The translations under genes and the position numbers were made by a program. Below are positions 10,446 through 20,061 of a stretch of DNA of 64,000 nucleotides, piece by piece (within the stretch, counting starts at the first letter, position 1; every line of letters begins with the position of its first letter). The notes beneath the pieces were generated by a model. It did no database searches. It was not told where the DNA came from and worked only from the letters and a program-made list of their open reading frames with translations. Source of the DNA: Sphingomonas sp. SRS2 (GTDB lineage Bacteria; Pseudomonadota; Alphaproteobacteria; Sphingomonadales; Sphingomonadaceae); the NCBI RefSeq assembly GCF_000971055.1, contig NZ_LARW01000108.1, positions 58,409 through 122,408 on the forward strand, in the 5' to 3' direction.

Positions 10446-10698
10446 GAGAGTCCCCTCGCGCGGCGTTAAGTCGATGAAGAACGGCTTTCTCAAGCCCTCC
10501 GAGCTCGAGTTTTTTACGGTTGACGATCGCCAGCAGCCTTGGTCCGAGATCTTCGGGACACGTCGTTGCTGATGAAAGCCAGTAGCGGACCGTACGGTCC
10601 GAGACGCTCAGATCTGCAGCAAGGGGCGCCTGCCATCGTTCGCCATATAGCGCTTCTCCGACAAAGCGGAGCAGACCGAGTTTGCCTTCGTCCCCCAT
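10432..10698 (-). CDS. Small helix-turn-helix protein, probable regulator of the type III R-M operon
   Basis: The 88-residue form from ATG 10698 contains a helix-turn-helix-like segment, LSVSDRTVRYWLS, between residues about 25 and 45. An in-frame TTG at 10785 would extend it by 29 residues, but neither start has a convincing ribosome-binding site. It is the first gene of the operon running to the left edge and overlaps the next ORF. Controller proteins that delay restriction until DNA is methylated are common in R-M loci, so this role is plausible. It is inferred from position and fold only. Confidence 0.6.
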   Translation of the reverse strand: MGDEGKLGLLRFVGEALYGERWQAPLAADLSVSDRTVRYWLSSATTCPEDLGPRLLAIVNRKKLELGGLEKAVLHRLNAARGDSHDRS

Positions 10699-10887
10699 TT
10701 CCGCGTTTCTAGGAAATTGGGGAGCGATGATCAAGGAAAAGTGGTCGCTAACCTGCCCGGCTGCTAGCTTTGGGTCAGCAACCAATGAGGTGGCTCGGCG
10801 ACGAGCAGCCCGAGTGGAGCGGCCGTTATCTTACTGCCAGGCTACGCGATATTGCCTAGGGTTCGCTACCGGAATGATCGTCAGATG

Positions 10888-11418
10888 TTAGCGGCGCGCT
10901 CCAAGAGCGTGGGCAGCTTGCCGCGTAAGAGTGTAAACCGCTTCGCGTTGAGCACCTCGATTTTGATGGTCGACGCGGAACCCCTGGTAGTGCCGGCGAA
11001 CGAGCCCTGCCTTCACCAGATCCGAGACCGCCCGACTGACACTGCATCGACCAGATCGGAGCACGCGGCGCCGCACCTCGGCGTCGATGATCGCATGGGC
11101 TTCAGCGGGATCGGTCGGTAGAGCGCCACTGCGGGAAAGTTCGTCGCGCACTGCGGCTGTCGTGGCGCGTCGCTTGGGATCGCGCTGCGCCATTGGAACC
11201 ATGGCGTCTGAGAGCCAGTCCCGGACGGGAACACGGCGATCGGCATCCTTCACATAGGGGCCTGCGCGCCCAGACGGTCCAGCCGCCTTAGCGATCAGGT
11301 TGAGCACCATGAACGTGTAGCGGGGACGGTCTGAAACGCCCGCCAGACGCTCAAGAACCGCCGGCAGATCCAGGACCGTGCTGTCGTCGTCGCACACAAA
11401 GAGATCCGGTTGAAACAT
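10888..11418 (-). CDS. Winged-helix-like protein of unknown function
   Basis: The 176-residue protein has no family I can name. Its C-terminal third reads like a winged helix: CSVSRAVSDLVKAGLVRRHY followed by a basic wing ending in AVYTLT. The N-terminus is acidic and hydrophobic. It is divergent from imuA across a 308-base intergenic region containing a 16-bp perfect inverted repeat and an SOS box, so autoregulation at that repeat is a reasonable guess. Its stop lies about 100 bases before the candidate upstream start of the HTH gene. Confidence 0.6.
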   Translation of the reverse strand: MFQPDLFVCDDDSTVLDLPAVLERLAGVSDRPRYTFMVLNLIAKAAGPSGRAGPYVKDADRRVPVRDWLSDAMVPMAQRDPKRRATTAAVRDELSRSGALPTDPAEAHAIIDAEVRRRVLRSGRCSVSRAVSDLVKAGLVRRHYQGFRVDHQNRGAQREAVYTLTRQAAHALGARR

Positions 11419-11571
11419 GGAACATTACAAGCACATCGGGTGCTCAGTGTGAATCCCTATTCGTGCCTTCCCAGCGAATTTCCGGCTATGGCACTTCACC
11501 GGGCATCCCAGTTTGGCGTCCGTTATCGGTAGGGTGTTTCCTTCCTCCGCGGTCTCCGCGAGAGCAGCACG

Positions 11572-11617
11572 AGTGGCACTTTACCCGATATCGCGGCTTT
11601 CCGGGTAAAGTGCCACT
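11572..11617. repeat. 16-bp perfect inverted repeat, candidate operator
   Basis: The left arm AGTGGCACTTTACCCG (11572-11587) and its exact reverse complement (11602-11617) flank a 14-base spacer. A related single site, TGGCACTTCACCGGG, lies at 11489-11503. The repeat sits in the divergent promoter region between the winged-helix gene and imuA. There is no T-run, so an operator or recombination site fits better than a terminator. Confidence 0.55.
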
Positions 11618-11680
11618 GGCGGCAAATGCCCCGATGAGAGCCCCGCGAGTTCCTGGCTTGACTCAAGCGGTCGGGAGATA

Positions 11681-11695
11681 GAACGTATAGGGAAC
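11681..11695 (+). promoter_or_regulatory. LexA/SOS box upstream of imuA
   Basis: GAAC-GTATAGG-GAAC is a perfect match to the alphaproteobacterial LexA site (GAAC-N7-GAAC, equivalent to GTTC-N7-GTTC). It ends 31 bases before the imuA start, the expected place for repression of the mutasome operon. LexA control of imuAB-dnaE2 is established in alphaproteobacteria such as Caulobacter. Confidence 0.85.
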
Positions 11696-11726
11696 ATTTC
11701 AACCGCTCCCGAGTCGCACCAATGCT

Positions 11727-12458
11727 ATGCGCCAGTCTATCGTCCTCGAACATCTGCGAGCGCGTATCGCGCAGATCGAAGGCGTGGGTGCGAGGCATGA
11801 TGCTATCCCGTTCGGCCTAAGCGAACTCGACGGCCGGTTGCCAGGTGGCGGGATCGCAACAGGCGCTCTCCATGAGATCATGGGCAGTCCCGATCTCGCC
11901 GACGATGCGAGCGCCACCACGTTTCTCGCGGGAATCCTCGCCCGGATCGAAGGTCCCGTTTTCTGGTGCCTCCGGTGGCGCGACCTGTTCGCGCCTGCTC
12001 TCCATCTCGCTGGGCTGCATCCAGACCGAGTGATTTATGTCGAGGCGGGAACAGACACCAACGTGCTGCTGGCGATGGAAGAATGCCTCCGCCATGCCGG
12101 GTTGGCTGGCGTGGTTGGAGAGGTCGCGAAATATTCGACAACCGCCTCCAAGCGTCTTCAGCTCGCGGCGGAAGCGTCGGGTGTGGCCGCATTCGTGTTC
12201 CGTCGAGCCGCGAAGCTTGATGAGATAGCCGAAGGCTCGGCCGCGATGACGCGTTGGCGCGTCATCGCCTCTCCGAGCGAGGATCTCGGCATTCCGAGCC
12301 TGGGGCGCCCGCGGTGGCAGGTTGCGCTGGAGCGTGTCCGGGGAGGGCTTCCCCACACATGGATCGTGGAGGGGTGCGATGCGACGGGTCGTATCGCTCT
12401 TCCTGCCGCACTGGTCGACCGACCGGCTGCGGCGGAAGACCGCCAAGTCGCCGCCTGA
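11727..12458 (+). CDS. imuA: ImuA, RecA-like accessory protein of the SOS mutasome
   Basis: The 243-residue protein has the ImuA signature region LSELDGRLPGGGI followed by a RecA-like core (VFWCLRW, VIYVEAGTDTNVLLAMEE). ImuA works with ImuB and DnaE2 in error-prone translesion synthesis after DNA damage. The start is the second of two nearby ATGs (11722 is out of frame). The SOS box is just upstream, and imuB begins inside its 3' end. Length is normal for the family. Confidence 0.9.
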   Translation: MRQSIVLEHLRARIAQIEGVGARHDAIPFGLSELDGRLPGGGIATGALHEIMGSPDLADDASATTFLAGILARIEGPVFWCLRWRDLFAPALHLAGLHPDRVIYVEAGTDTNVLLAMEECLRHAGLAGVVGEVAKYSTTASKRLQLAAEASGVAAFVFRRAAKLDEIAEGSAAMTRWRVIASPSEDLGIPSLGRPRWQVALERVRGGLPHTWIVEGCDATGRIALPAALVDRPAAAEDRQVAA

Positions 12459-13935
12459 AGGCGGAGCCTCCCCTGCCCCCCAACCGCTGGTGACGGCGAT
12501 TCCCGATCATGGCCGGCGCATCGTCGCGGCGGTCGATGGAGCTGCGCGCGCGCTTGGCATCCTGCCGGGCATCACGATCACCAGGGCACGGTCCTTCGCG
12601 CCGGAGTTCGAGGTGGTGGATGCCGACCCTGACGCCGACTTCGAAGGGCTGCGGCGCCTCGCCCTCTGGGCCGGCCAGCGCTATTCCCCGATTGTCGCGC
12701 CCGATCCGCCCGACGGAATCTGGCTCGACATCACCGGATGCGTGCATCTTTTCGGCAATGAAAGGGCTTTGCTCAAGGATCTGCACCGCCGGGTTTCGTC
12801 ATTCGGACTTTCCGTTCAGATTGCGGTCGCCGACACCGCTGGCTGTGCCCATGCGGTCGCCCGCCAGGTGCCGGCGGGCCGCCCGGTCACGATCGAGCCG
12901 GGCGATCATCGCAAGGCGATCGCGCTCCTGCCGATTATGTCGCTGCGTCTCGATTCCGACGTGGTCGAAGGGCTGCGAAAACTCGGCTTCGAACGGATTG
13001 AGCAGCTCATCGGAAGCCCGCGGGGGCCGCTCGCCAAACGCTTCGGGCGGTCGTTGCATCGCCGCCTCGACCAGGCTCTGGGCTTTCTGCCCGAGCCGAT
13101 CGAGCCGATCTTTCCCGACCAGCTCCCCCGCGCGCGGCGCGGCTTTGTCGAGCCGCTGTCGACAGCGGACGCGTTCGGGCAGGTCATCGCAGATCTCGTT
13201 GCCGACATTGTCGATCAGCTTCATCGGCTCGGCAAAGGTGCCCGCAGGCTCGACTGCTATTTCCACAGGGTCGATGGCCATAACCAGGCCGTCCGCGTGG
13301 GCACCGCGACACCCACGCGAGATGTCCAACATCTGGCCAAGCTGCTTTCCGCCAAAGTCGAGACGGTCGATCCTGGTCTCGGCATCGAGGCGATGACGCT
13401 GGTCGCGCAGCTGGTCGAACCCATGGCACCCAAGCAAGGCGAAGGTCTCGAGATCCTGGCGCGGCGTGGGCCCGATCTCGCCTCGCTGGTCGATGCGCTA
13501 GCCAATCGTTTCGGTCAAAACCGCCTATACCGTACCGCGCCGCGTGCCAGCGTCATGCCCGAACGCGCGGTGGGGCTCACTAAAGCGCTGGCCAGCACGA
13601 CAGGCGCCGCGTGGGACGACGACCTGCCCCGGCCTTGCCGGATGCTGAGCCCGCCCGAACCGATCGACGTCACCGCGATGCTCCCTGATCACCCGCCCGC
13701 GATGTTCATTTGGCGGCGCAAGCGGTTTCGCGTGACCCGCGCCGACGGACCCGAGCGCTTGCATGGCGAATGGTGGCGCGACGCCGGTCATGAGGCCGAG
13801 CGGCCTCAGACCGTGCGGGATTATTATCAGGTCGAGACCGCGACGGGTGGTCGCTATTGGGTCTTCAGGCTCGGAGATGGCGAGAATCCAGCGACAGGGC
13901 CGATGCGCTGGTTCATCCACGGAGCGTTCGCGTGA
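12379..13935 (+). CDS. imuB: ImuB, catalytically dead Y-family polymerase scaffold
   Basis: I place the start at ATG 12379 ([19 protein letters not shown]), giving 518 residues and an 80-base overlap with imuA; an in-frame ATG at 12322 lies deeper inside imuA. The N-terminal segment replaces the catalytic Asp motif of Y-family polymerases with SLFLPHW, as in known ImuB proteins. [14 protein letters not shown] is the ImuB counterpart of the second active-site region. ImuB bridges DnaE2 to the beta clamp. The C-terminus overlaps dnaE2 by four bases. Confidence 0.92.
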   Translation: MRRVVSLFLPHWSTDRLRRKTAKSPPEGGASPAPQPLVTAIPDHGRRIVAAVDGAARALGILPGITITRARSFAPEFEVVDADPDADFEGLRRLALWAGQRYSPIVAPDPPDGIWLDITGCVHLFGNERALLKDLHRRVSSFGLSVQIAVADTAGCAHAVARQVPAGRPVTIEPGDHRKAIALLPIMSLRLDSDVVEGLRKLGFERIEQLIGSPRGPLAKRFGRSLHRRLDQALGFLPEPIEPIFPDQLPRARRGFVEPLSTADAFGQVIADLVADIVDQLHRLGKGARRLDCYFHRVDGHNQAVRVGTATPTRDVQHLAKLLSAKVETVDPGLGIEAMTLVAQLVEPMAPKQGEGLEILARRGPDLASLVDALANRFGQNRLYRTAPRASVMPERAVGLTKALASTTGAAWDDDLPRPCRMLSPPEPIDVTAMLPDHPPAMFIWRRKRFRVTRADGPERLHGEWWRDAGHEAERPQTVRDYYQVETATGGRYWVFRLGDGENPATGPMRWFIHGAFA

Positions 13936-16900
13936 ACGACCCCGACCCCTCCTACGTCGAACTCCAAGTCACGACACATTTCAGCTTCCTGCGCGGAGCG
14001 TCGTCGCCCGACGAGCTGTTCGCCGCCGCGGCGGTGCTTGGCCTGCCGGCGCTCGGGATCGTTGATCGCAACAGCGTTGCCGGCATCGTCCGCGCCTGGG
14101 ATGCGGCAAAGACCACCGGCGTGCGCGCGGTCATCGGGTGCCGGCTTGATCTCACCGACGGCACCGCGCTGCTGATCTACCCGACCGATCGCGCCGCCTA
14201 CGGCCGAATGTGCCGGCTCCTGAGCGTTGGCAAGAGCCGCGCCGGCAAGGGTGCGTGCCATCTCGATTGGTCGGATGTCGAGGATTGGAATGAAGGCCTG
14301 ATCGGCATACTCTGCCCGGACCGCGCTGACCCTGTGACCCAAGCGTCGCTCGCGCGCACCGCGCAGATTTTTGGCGAGCGCGCCTATATGGCACTGTCGA
14401 TCCGTCGGCGTCCGCGCGACGCTATCCGACTGCGGGACCTTGCGGCGATGGCAGCGTCAGTGCGTGTGCCGACCGTGGCCACTGGCGATGTCCTCTACCA
14501 TGCGCCCGATCGTCGGATGCTGCAGGACGTGGTCACCTGCATTCGGGAGAAATGCACGATCGACGAACTCGGCGAGCGCCGCGAGCGCTTTGCCGACCGC
14601 CACCTCAAAACTGGCCAGGAGATGGAGCGGCTGTTCCGCCGATATCTCCGGGACACTGCGCCGGTCGCGCGCAGCGTCGAGCTGGCGGCGCGCTGCGCCT
14701 TCAGCCTCGACGAACTGCGCTACCAATATCCGGACGAGATCCGGGTGGCCGGCCGGACGCCGCAGCAGGAACTGGAGCGGCTGACCTGGAAAAAGGCGCC
14801 GGAGCGCTACCCCGAGGGCATCGATGGCAAGGAGCGCAATCAGCTCGAGCACGAGCTTCGGCTGATCGCGCAGCTGGACTATGCGCCCTATTTCCTGACC
14901 GTGCATTCGATCGTCGTCGAGGCTCGGCGCCGCGGGATCCTCTGCCAAGGGCGCGGATCGGCAGCCAATAGCGCGGTCTGCTATGTGCTCGGCATAACCT
15001 CGATCGACCCCGTGCGATCCGAGCTGCTGTTCGAGCGCTTCGTATCGGCCGAGCGGCGCGAACCGCCCGACATCGATGTCGACTTCGAGCATGAGCGGCG
15101 CGAGGAGGTGATCCAATGGATCTATGAGACCTATGGACGCACGCACTCGGCGCTGACTGCGGTCGTGACCCGCTATCGCGCACGCGGTGCGGTGCGTGAA
15201 GTCGGGAAGGCGCTCGGGTTATCCGAGGACGTGACAGCCGGACTTTCCGGTGCGGTTTCGGGATGGAGCCGAGAAGGCGTCGAAGAGAAGCATGCCGAAG
15301 AGCTCAACCTCGATCTCAGCGACAGGCGCCTGACACTCACGATCGAGCTGGCGCGACTTCTGATCAACACACCTCGCCATCTCTCGCAGCATCCCGGCGG
15401 ATTCGTACTGACCCGCGACAGGCTCGACGAGCTGGTCCCGATCGAGCCGGCCGCGATGGAGGATCGCCAGGTTATTGAATGGGACAAAGACGATATCGAC
15501 GCGCTCGGCTTTATGAAGATCGATGTGCTGGCGCTCGGCATGCTCAGCTGCATGCGCCGCGCCTTCGAGTTCCTCGAGCAGCACAAGGGAATCAAACACG
15601 ACCTCGCGACAATCCCGGCTGAGGATCCCGCGACTTACGCGATGATCCGCAAAGCGGATACGCTCGGCGTCTTCCAGATCGAAAGTCGCGCGCAGATGGC
15701 GTCGATCCCGCTGATGGCACCGAAGACCTTTTACGATCTGGTGATCCAGGTCGCGATCGTGAGGCCAGGTCCGATCCAGGGCGACATGGTCCATCCCTAC
15801 CGGCGCCGGCGCAGCGGCGAAGAAGAGGTGACCTATCCGACGCCCGAGCTTCGCCGCGTGCTGGAGAAGACGCTCGGCGTCCCCCTTTTTCAGGATCAAG
15901 CGATGCGGGTCGCGATCGAATGTGCCGGGTTCACCCCGAGCGAGGCTGATCTGCTCAGGCGCGCAATGGCGACGTTTAAGCTGACGGGCGGCGTCTCCCA
16001 TTTTCGCGACAAGCTGATCGATGGGATGGTCGCCCGCGGCTATGAGCGCGAGTTCGCCGAGAAGACTTTCAAGCAGATCGAAGGATTTGGAAGCTACGGC
16101 TTTCCCGAGAGCCACGCCGCCAGCTTCGCGCTGATCGCCTATGCCTCGTCCTGGATGAAATGCCATCATCCTGACGTGTTTTGCGCAGCACTTCTCAACG
16201 CCCAGCCGATGGGCTTCTACGCACCGGCACAAATCGTCCGTGATGCCCGCCAGCATGGCGTCGAGGTTCGGACGATCGACGTGAACCACAGCCGTTGGGA
16301 CTGCACGCTCGAGCCGGCAGCCGGCCGCTACAAGGCGGTGCGGCTTGGTTTGCGCATGGTGCGCCAGCTGTCCAATGCCGATGCCGCCGCAATCGTTACC
16401 GCGCGCGGCAATATGCCTTATGCCAGCATCGAAGAGATCCAACGCCGTGCGAGCGTCGGTCGCGGCGCGCTCGACCGGATCGGCGAGGCAGACGGATTCC
16501 GCTCGCTCGAGCACAGCCGCCGGTCGGGCTTGTGGCAAGTGAAGGGTCTGCGCGACGCCCCCCTTCCCCTGTTCGCTGCGGCCGATGCCCGGGACGGACT
16601 GCTCCGCGATGAGGCATCTGAGCCCGAGGTTATGTTAAGCCCGATGGGCGAAGGCGCCGAAGTCGTAGAGGACTACCGCGCGTCGGGCTTATCGCTGCGC
16701 GCCCATCCGCTAGCCTTCCTCCGCGACGAGCTCACCCAGCGCCGGATGATCAGTTGCGCCGCACTCCGCTCAACCAAGGACGGGCGCTATGTCGAGCTCG
16801 CCGGAATCGTGCTGGTCCGGCAAAAGCCGGGGAGCGCAAAGGGGGTGATGTTCATCACCCTCGAGGACGAAACGGACGTCGCCAACCTCGTCGTGTGGAC

Positions 16901-17249
16901 CAATGTCTTCGACAAGAACCGCCGAACCGTCCTCGGCGCGTCGATGATGGGCGTACGCGGCCAGGTGCAACGCGAGGGCGACGTTATCCATGTGATCGCG
17001 CAACGACTCGACGACCTCTCCCCACTGCTCGCGAGCGTCGGCAACCGCGCCGATGTCGCCAACATCTACCGTCAGAGCCGAGCCGATGTGGTCAGGAGCC
17101 CCATGTCGCCAGACCCACGTGATCCGGCGGAACGGCCGCTTGCGCACCCGGCGCGCGAGATCGCAATTCCGGATCGGCGGCTGGGGACGGAGATAATTCT
17201 CCGGCAGCACACCGACACGATCAAGATCAAAGCAAGGGATTTCCGATAG
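13932..17249 (+). CDS. dnaE2: DnaE2, error-prone DNA polymerase III alpha subunit
   Basis: The start is GTG 13932, overlapping the imuB stop (GTGA) and giving 1105 residues; it yields the expected N-terminus with [17 protein letters not shown] opening the PHP domain. The polymerase carries [15 protein letters not shown] with the paired catalytic aspartates, a helix-hairpin-helix region and a C-terminal OB fold. DnaE2 is the polymerase of the ImuA-ImuB mutasome and makes damage-induced mutations. The cassette is complete and looks intact, so the element can raise its host's SOS mutation rate. Confidence 0.95.
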   Translation: MNDPDPSYVELQVTTHFSFLRGASSPDELFAAAAVLGLPALGIVDRNSVAGIVRAWDAAKTTGVRAVIGCRLDLTDGTALLIYPTDRAAYGRMCRLLSVGKSRAGKGACHLDWSDVEDWNEGLIGILCPDRADPVTQASLARTAQIFGERAYMALSIRRRPRDAIRLRDLAAMAASVRVPTVATGDVLYHAPDRRMLQDVVTCIREKCTIDELGERRERFADRHLKTGQEMERLFRRYLRDTAPVARSVELAARCAFSLDELRYQYPDEIRVAGRTPQQELERLTWKKAPERYPEGIDGKERNQLEHELRLIAQLDYAPYFLTVHSIVVEARRRGILCQGRGSAANSAVCYVLGITSIDPVRSELLFERFVSAERREPPDIDVDFEHERREEVIQWIYETYGRTHSALTAVVTRYRARGAVREVGKALGLSEDVTAGLSGAVSGWSREGVEEKHAEELNLDLSDRRLTLTIELARLLINTPRHLSQHPGGFVLTRDRLDELVPIEPAAMEDRQVIEWDKDDIDALGFMKIDVLALGMLSCMRRAFEFLEQHKGIKHDLATIPAEDPATYAMIRKADTLGVFQIESRAQMASIPLMAPKTFYDLVIQVAIVRPGPIQGDMVHPYRRRRSGEEEVTYPTPELRRVLEKTLGVPLFQDQAMRVAIECAGFTPSEADLLRRAMATFKLTGGVSHFRDKLIDGMVARGYEREFAEKTFKQIEGFGSYGFPESHAASFALIAYASSWMKCHHPDVFCAALLNAQPMGFYAPAQIVRDARQHGVEVRTIDVNHSRWDCTLEPAAGRYKAVRLGLRMVRQLSNADAAAIVTARGNMPYASIEEIQRRASVGRGALDRIGEADGFRSLEHSRRSGLWQVKGLRDAPLPLFAAADARDGLLRDEASEPEVMLSPMGEGAEVVEDYRASGLSLRAHPLAFLRDELTQRRMISCAALRSTKDGRYVELAGIVLVRQKPGSAKGVMFITLEDETDVANLVVWTNVFDKNRRTVLGASMMGVRGQVQREGDVIHVIAQRLDDLSPLLASVGNRADVANIYRQSRADVVRSPMSPDPRDPAERPLAHPAREIAIPDRRLGTEIILRQHTDTIKIKARDFR

Positions 17250-17380
17250 TTCGGCGCTCCCCGACTCATCCTATGCCCGAGGCCGTGATTTCAAAGCGAG
17301 TGACTAGCTGCGGCGGCGAAGCTCCAGAAGGGTCTCTCCTGATGTGGCATTGTCGAAGATTATGGAGCGCGATTGATTGT
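17250..17380. other. Non-coding spacer between dnaE2 and the SRAP unit
   Basis: No gene is seen between the dnaE2 stop and the SOS box. I found no clear terminator hairpin with a T-run. Confidence 0.5.
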
Positions 17381-17395
17381 GTTCTTGTTTCGTTC
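17381..17395 (+). promoter_or_regulatory. LexA/SOS box upstream of the SRAP gene pair
   Basis: GTTC-TTGTTTC-GTTC is a perfect alphaproteobacterial SOS box, 110 bases before the first SRAP start. This is the second SOS box within 6 kb and puts the SRAP pair in the same damage regulon as imuAB-dnaE2. Confidence 0.8.
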
Positions 17396-17505
17396 TATAC
17401 CTTGATACGGTGAGCAGAGATTCGGCAGCGCTTGCCCGAAGGTGTGGCCCGGCAGTGCCGCCGGAAGGGCAGCGAGCCGTTGCTGTCAGATGAGAGGTCA
17501 GCTCG

Positions 17506-18165
17506 ATGTCGAGACTCTACACCGTCACATGCAGCGCTGCAGACGTAGCGGCCCACTTTGACGCGGAAGCTCCGATAGATCTGAAAGTGCCTGCCGAAAC
17601 CGTGGAGGCTTTGCCTGGCCTTGTCGTCTTCGAAGCGAATGGACGGCGCCATCTGCGGACAATGGACTGGGGCTTTCCGCGCCAGACTCGCGAAATGCGA
17701 GAAAGGGGCGATCCCCCGGGTCGAATTGGCCTCGTCGCGGATGCCACCAACCGGCTGTGGGAGCATTTGGTCGTCGAGCCACGATATCGCTGCCTTATTC
17801 CCCTGACCCATTTCGCAAACCCCAATGGGGATCCCGGCGAGAAAACCCGAACTTGGTTTTCGGTGGCGCACCAGCCTCTGGTCGCCTGGGCCGGGTTCTG
17901 TAGAAACATTCCGGGATATGGTCCGGTCTATGCCGGCATGACGATGGCGGCCAATGTGGTGGTCGAGCCCTACAATGACCGGATGCCGATCCTGCTTGAT
18001 CCCCATGAATATGACCAGTGGCTACACGCTTCGATCCGGGACGTGATCGGTTTCCAGTTCCGGCAGCCGCTTGCCGCCGAACGAATGGAGATCCTGCACA
18101 GCGATGATCTGTGGCGCAGCGGGAAGCTGCCGGCGAGCCTTCAACCGCAGTTGGCCCTGCTTTAA
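17506..18165 (+). CDS. SRAP (YedK/HMCES) family protein lacking all three catalytic residues
   Basis: The 219-residue protein has the SRAP fold signatures YTVTCSAADVAAHF, MDWGFP, RCLIPLTHFA and NDRMPILL. Active SRAP proteins form a covalent bond to abasic sites in single-stranded DNA through Cys2, helped by a Glu and a His. Here residue 2 is Ser (MSRLYT), the Glu position is Asn105 (THFANPNG against THFAEAEG next door), and the His position is Asn157 (YNDRMP against VHDRMP). The start is supported by GAGAGG upstream, and no alternative start would restore a Cys2. It sits behind an SOS box and 45 bases before an intact paralogue. It may be a DNA-binding pseudoenzyme or may modulate its neighbour. 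Confidence 0.88.
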   Translation: MSRLYTVTCSAADVAAHFDAEAPIDLKVPAETVEALPGLVVFEANGRRHLRTMDWGFPRQTREMRERGDPPGRIGLVADATNRLWEHLVVEPRYRCLIPLTHFANPNGDPGEKTRTWFSVAHQPLVAWAGFCRNIPGYGPVYAGMTMAANVVVEPYNDRMPILLDPHEYDQWLHASIRDVIGFQFRQPLAAERMEILHSDDLWRSGKLPASLQPQLALL

Positions 18166-18210
18166 TCGGTCCGATGTTCCTCTTGCCGACTTCCGTGATA
18201 GAAAGACGCC

Positions 18211-18864
18211 ATGTGCAATCTCTACACGGTCAGGAAGAGCGCTGCCGAGGTTGCGGCGCACTTCGGGGTCAGCGATCCAACGCAGTCGAATGCGCCGGAG
18301 GAGGTATATCCCGGCTATCCCGGAATGGTCGTGCGCGAGACAGAAGGCGCACGCATCATGCAGTCGATGGTGTGGGGCTTTCCGCTACGGTTGAAGGGAA
18401 TGAAACCCGAGGCCAAGCCGAAGCCAGTGAACAACATTGCGGACCTGAATAAACCTATGTGGATCGGTCTGGCCCGCAAGCCTCAGTGGCGGTGTCTGAT
18501 CCCGGTCACGCATTTCGCGGAAGCCGAAGGCCAGAAAGGCTCCAAGACGCGCACGTGGTTTAGCGTGAAGGATCAGCCCATCTTCGCTTGGGCGGGGCTT
18601 TGGCGCATGAGCGAGGAATGGGGCCCAGTGTATTCAGGCGTAATGACCGATTGCAATGAAGCGATTCGGCCGGTGCATGACCGGATGCCTGTGCTCCTGC
18701 ACACCGACGACTACGACCGCTGGCTCAACGGCAGCTTCGAGGATGCAGTCTTGTTCCAGGAGCGCTGCTTCCCCGACGAGCTGATCAAAATGGAGCGGAC
18801 GACCGACCTTTGGGTGAAGCGCAATGCCGCGAGGGGCGCTGATCAACCAAACAGCCTGCTATGA
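18211..18864 (+). CDS. SRAP (YedK/HMCES) family abasic-site protein, active-site residues intact
   Basis: The 217-residue protein keeps Cys2 (MCNLYT), Glu104 (THFAEAEG) and His156 (VHDRMPVLL). By family knowledge it should crosslink to abasic sites in single-stranded DNA, protecting them from strand cleavage and from error-prone bypass. It lies directly downstream of its degenerate paralogue and probably shares the upstream SOS box. Co-location with the translesion cassette fits a damage-tolerance module that protects incoming single-stranded DNA. Confidence 0.92.
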   Translation: MCNLYTVRKSAAEVAAHFGVSDPTQSNAPEEVYPGYPGMVVRETEGARIMQSMVWGFPLRLKGMKPEAKPKPVNNIADLNKPMWIGLARKPQWRCLIPVTHFAEAEGQKGSKTRTWFSVKDQPIFAWAGLWRMSEEWGPVYSGVMTDCNEAIRPVHDRMPVLLHTDDYDRWLNGSFEDAVLFQERCFPDELIKMERTTDLWVKRNAARGADQPNSLL

Positions 18865-18927
18865 GCGTTGGACTTAGCGCGGATTCAAAGCGTGGCCAGC
18901 GCATCCGGCGCAGCATATTCTTGCCAA

Positions 18928-18963
18928 GGTCGGGGTCGAGGTTTTGAATCCCTTCGCCCGCTC
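18928..18963 (+). other. Possible tRNA 3'-end remnant (attachment-site-like)
   Basis: In the 258-base gap after the SRAP pair, the run TTTTGAATCCCTTCGCCCGCTC resembles, in its last 17 bases, the T-arm and acceptor 3' end of a tRNA ending CGCCCGCTCCA. The T-loop is imperfect and no 5' half is present. Such fragments mark integration sites of ICEs, but this one is weak. Nothing else is seen between 18865 and 19122. Confidence 0.2.
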
Positions 18964-19122
18964 ATATTTTCTAAGTGCAATCAATGGCTTTTGAGACAGC
19001 CGGGCGAGCGCGCCGAACCTCGATTCGGCCACTGGTCGCACCGAAGGCCACAGTATTGACCAACGCCACAGGCACAGGGCGCCTGCTTTCGCTCTGCTCG
19101 GACGCACCGATGTGCTGATGGG

Positions 19123-20061
19123 TTACCGGCTCTTCTCGACCCGAGATCGGATTGTGCGACGCATTCCAACCGCTGCCGCCTTGCGGCCCGCCCACAGCGG
19201 GTCGACCTCGACGGCTTCGCTAACACGTCCGATCAAGCTTGGCATGAGCGCGAGGCGCTGAGAATCCGTCGCCGCCGCCTCCACGCCCGCCATCGTTATC
19301 GCGATCTTCCTTGCGCGCCGGTTGGGAAGCTCCGGTCCGCGCGCGGTGATCGCAACACCAGTGACGATCCTTGGCTGCCGGTGAGAGAAGATCTTGGTCT
19401 TGTGGGCCTTCAGCCGATAGCGCCCGATGATCGCGCGCGCTTCCTTCTGCATCGCCCGCGTGGCGAACTGGCCGGTGATGGTCATGTCGTCCACATACAG
19501 GGTGAACGTGCAGCCCTTGGCTGCCGCAAGCGCCGCGATCTCATCGAACATATTCTTGTACGCCCAGAAAGAGAGGATGCAGCTTGCGTTGCCCCCCGTC
19601 GGCAGGTGTCCGTTGATCGTCAGCAGTTTCGTCATGCGGCTGGCGACATCCATCGGATATTCCATCACGTCGGCGAAGAAGTGGCAGACAGCGGCCGCCC
19701 GTACCGACGGGAAGAATTTCTGCACGTCGAGTTTTACCGCGCCGCCCTCGACACGGTGCTCGGCGGCGTTGGTGATGTAGGAATGTTTCTTGATCCCAGA
19801 ATGCAGGTAGGCCGGGGTCTCGACTTGCGCTAGCAAATGGGCCACGCGAGCATGGACCTGCTTGAGCAGCGCCTTTGGCTCCTCAATGAGCCGCTCGGTT
19901 TTGCGGTCCGTCCGAACGCAGTAGTTCGTATTCCCGCGACGGAGTAGGCGGTCAAGCTGCGCCGGTGGGATGCACAAAATTTGGGCCAGCCGCACCGGCG
20001 AGGTCAGCTTAAATAGCGCACTGCCCCGAAGGCTAACGCGCTTGTGTGGCTTCCCTTTCAT
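19123..20061 (-). CDS. Retron-type reverse transcriptase
   Basis: The protein (312 residues from ATG 20061; ATG 20076 would add five) has the retron RT blocks in order: KLDVQKFFPSV with the first catalytic Asp, LPTGGNAS, LYVDDMTITG with the YxDD pair, and a late IVTGVAI block typical of retron RTs. These enzymes copy a structured RNA primed from an internal 2'-OH to make msDNA. AAGGGGA precedes ATG 20061. The start lies inside the end of the XRE gene, so the two are translationally coupled. There is no maturase or CRISPR fusion domain, and the length fits a retron. Confidence 0.88.
   Translation of the reverse strand: MKGKPHKRVSLRGSALFKLTSPVRLAQILCIPPAQLDRLLRRGNTNYCVRTDRKTERLIEEPKALLKQVHARVAHLLAQVETPAYLHSGIKKHSYITNAAEHRVEGGAVKLDVQKFFPSVRAAAVCHFFADVMEYPMDVASRMTKLLTINGHLPTGGNASCILSFWAYKNMFDEIAALAAAKGCTFTLYVDDMTITGQFATRAMQKEARAIIGRYRLKAHKTKIFSHRQPRIVTGVAITARGPELPNRRARKIAITMAGVEAAATDSQRLALMPSLIGRVSEAVEVDPLWAGRKAAAVGMRRTIRSRVEKSR

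Noticed and set aside
11572..11617. Inverted repeat read as a terminator
   Set aside because: No T-run follows on either strand, and it sits upstream of two divergent genes, not downstream of one.
15219..16538. 439-codon minus-strand frame inside dnaE2
   Set aside because: Shadow of a gene with intact polymerase motifs; composition is a codon-mirror artefact.
18865..19122. A complete tRNA gene after the SRAP pair
   Set aside because: Only a T-arm/acceptor-like stretch is visible; no 5' acceptor strand or anticodon arm pairs with it.
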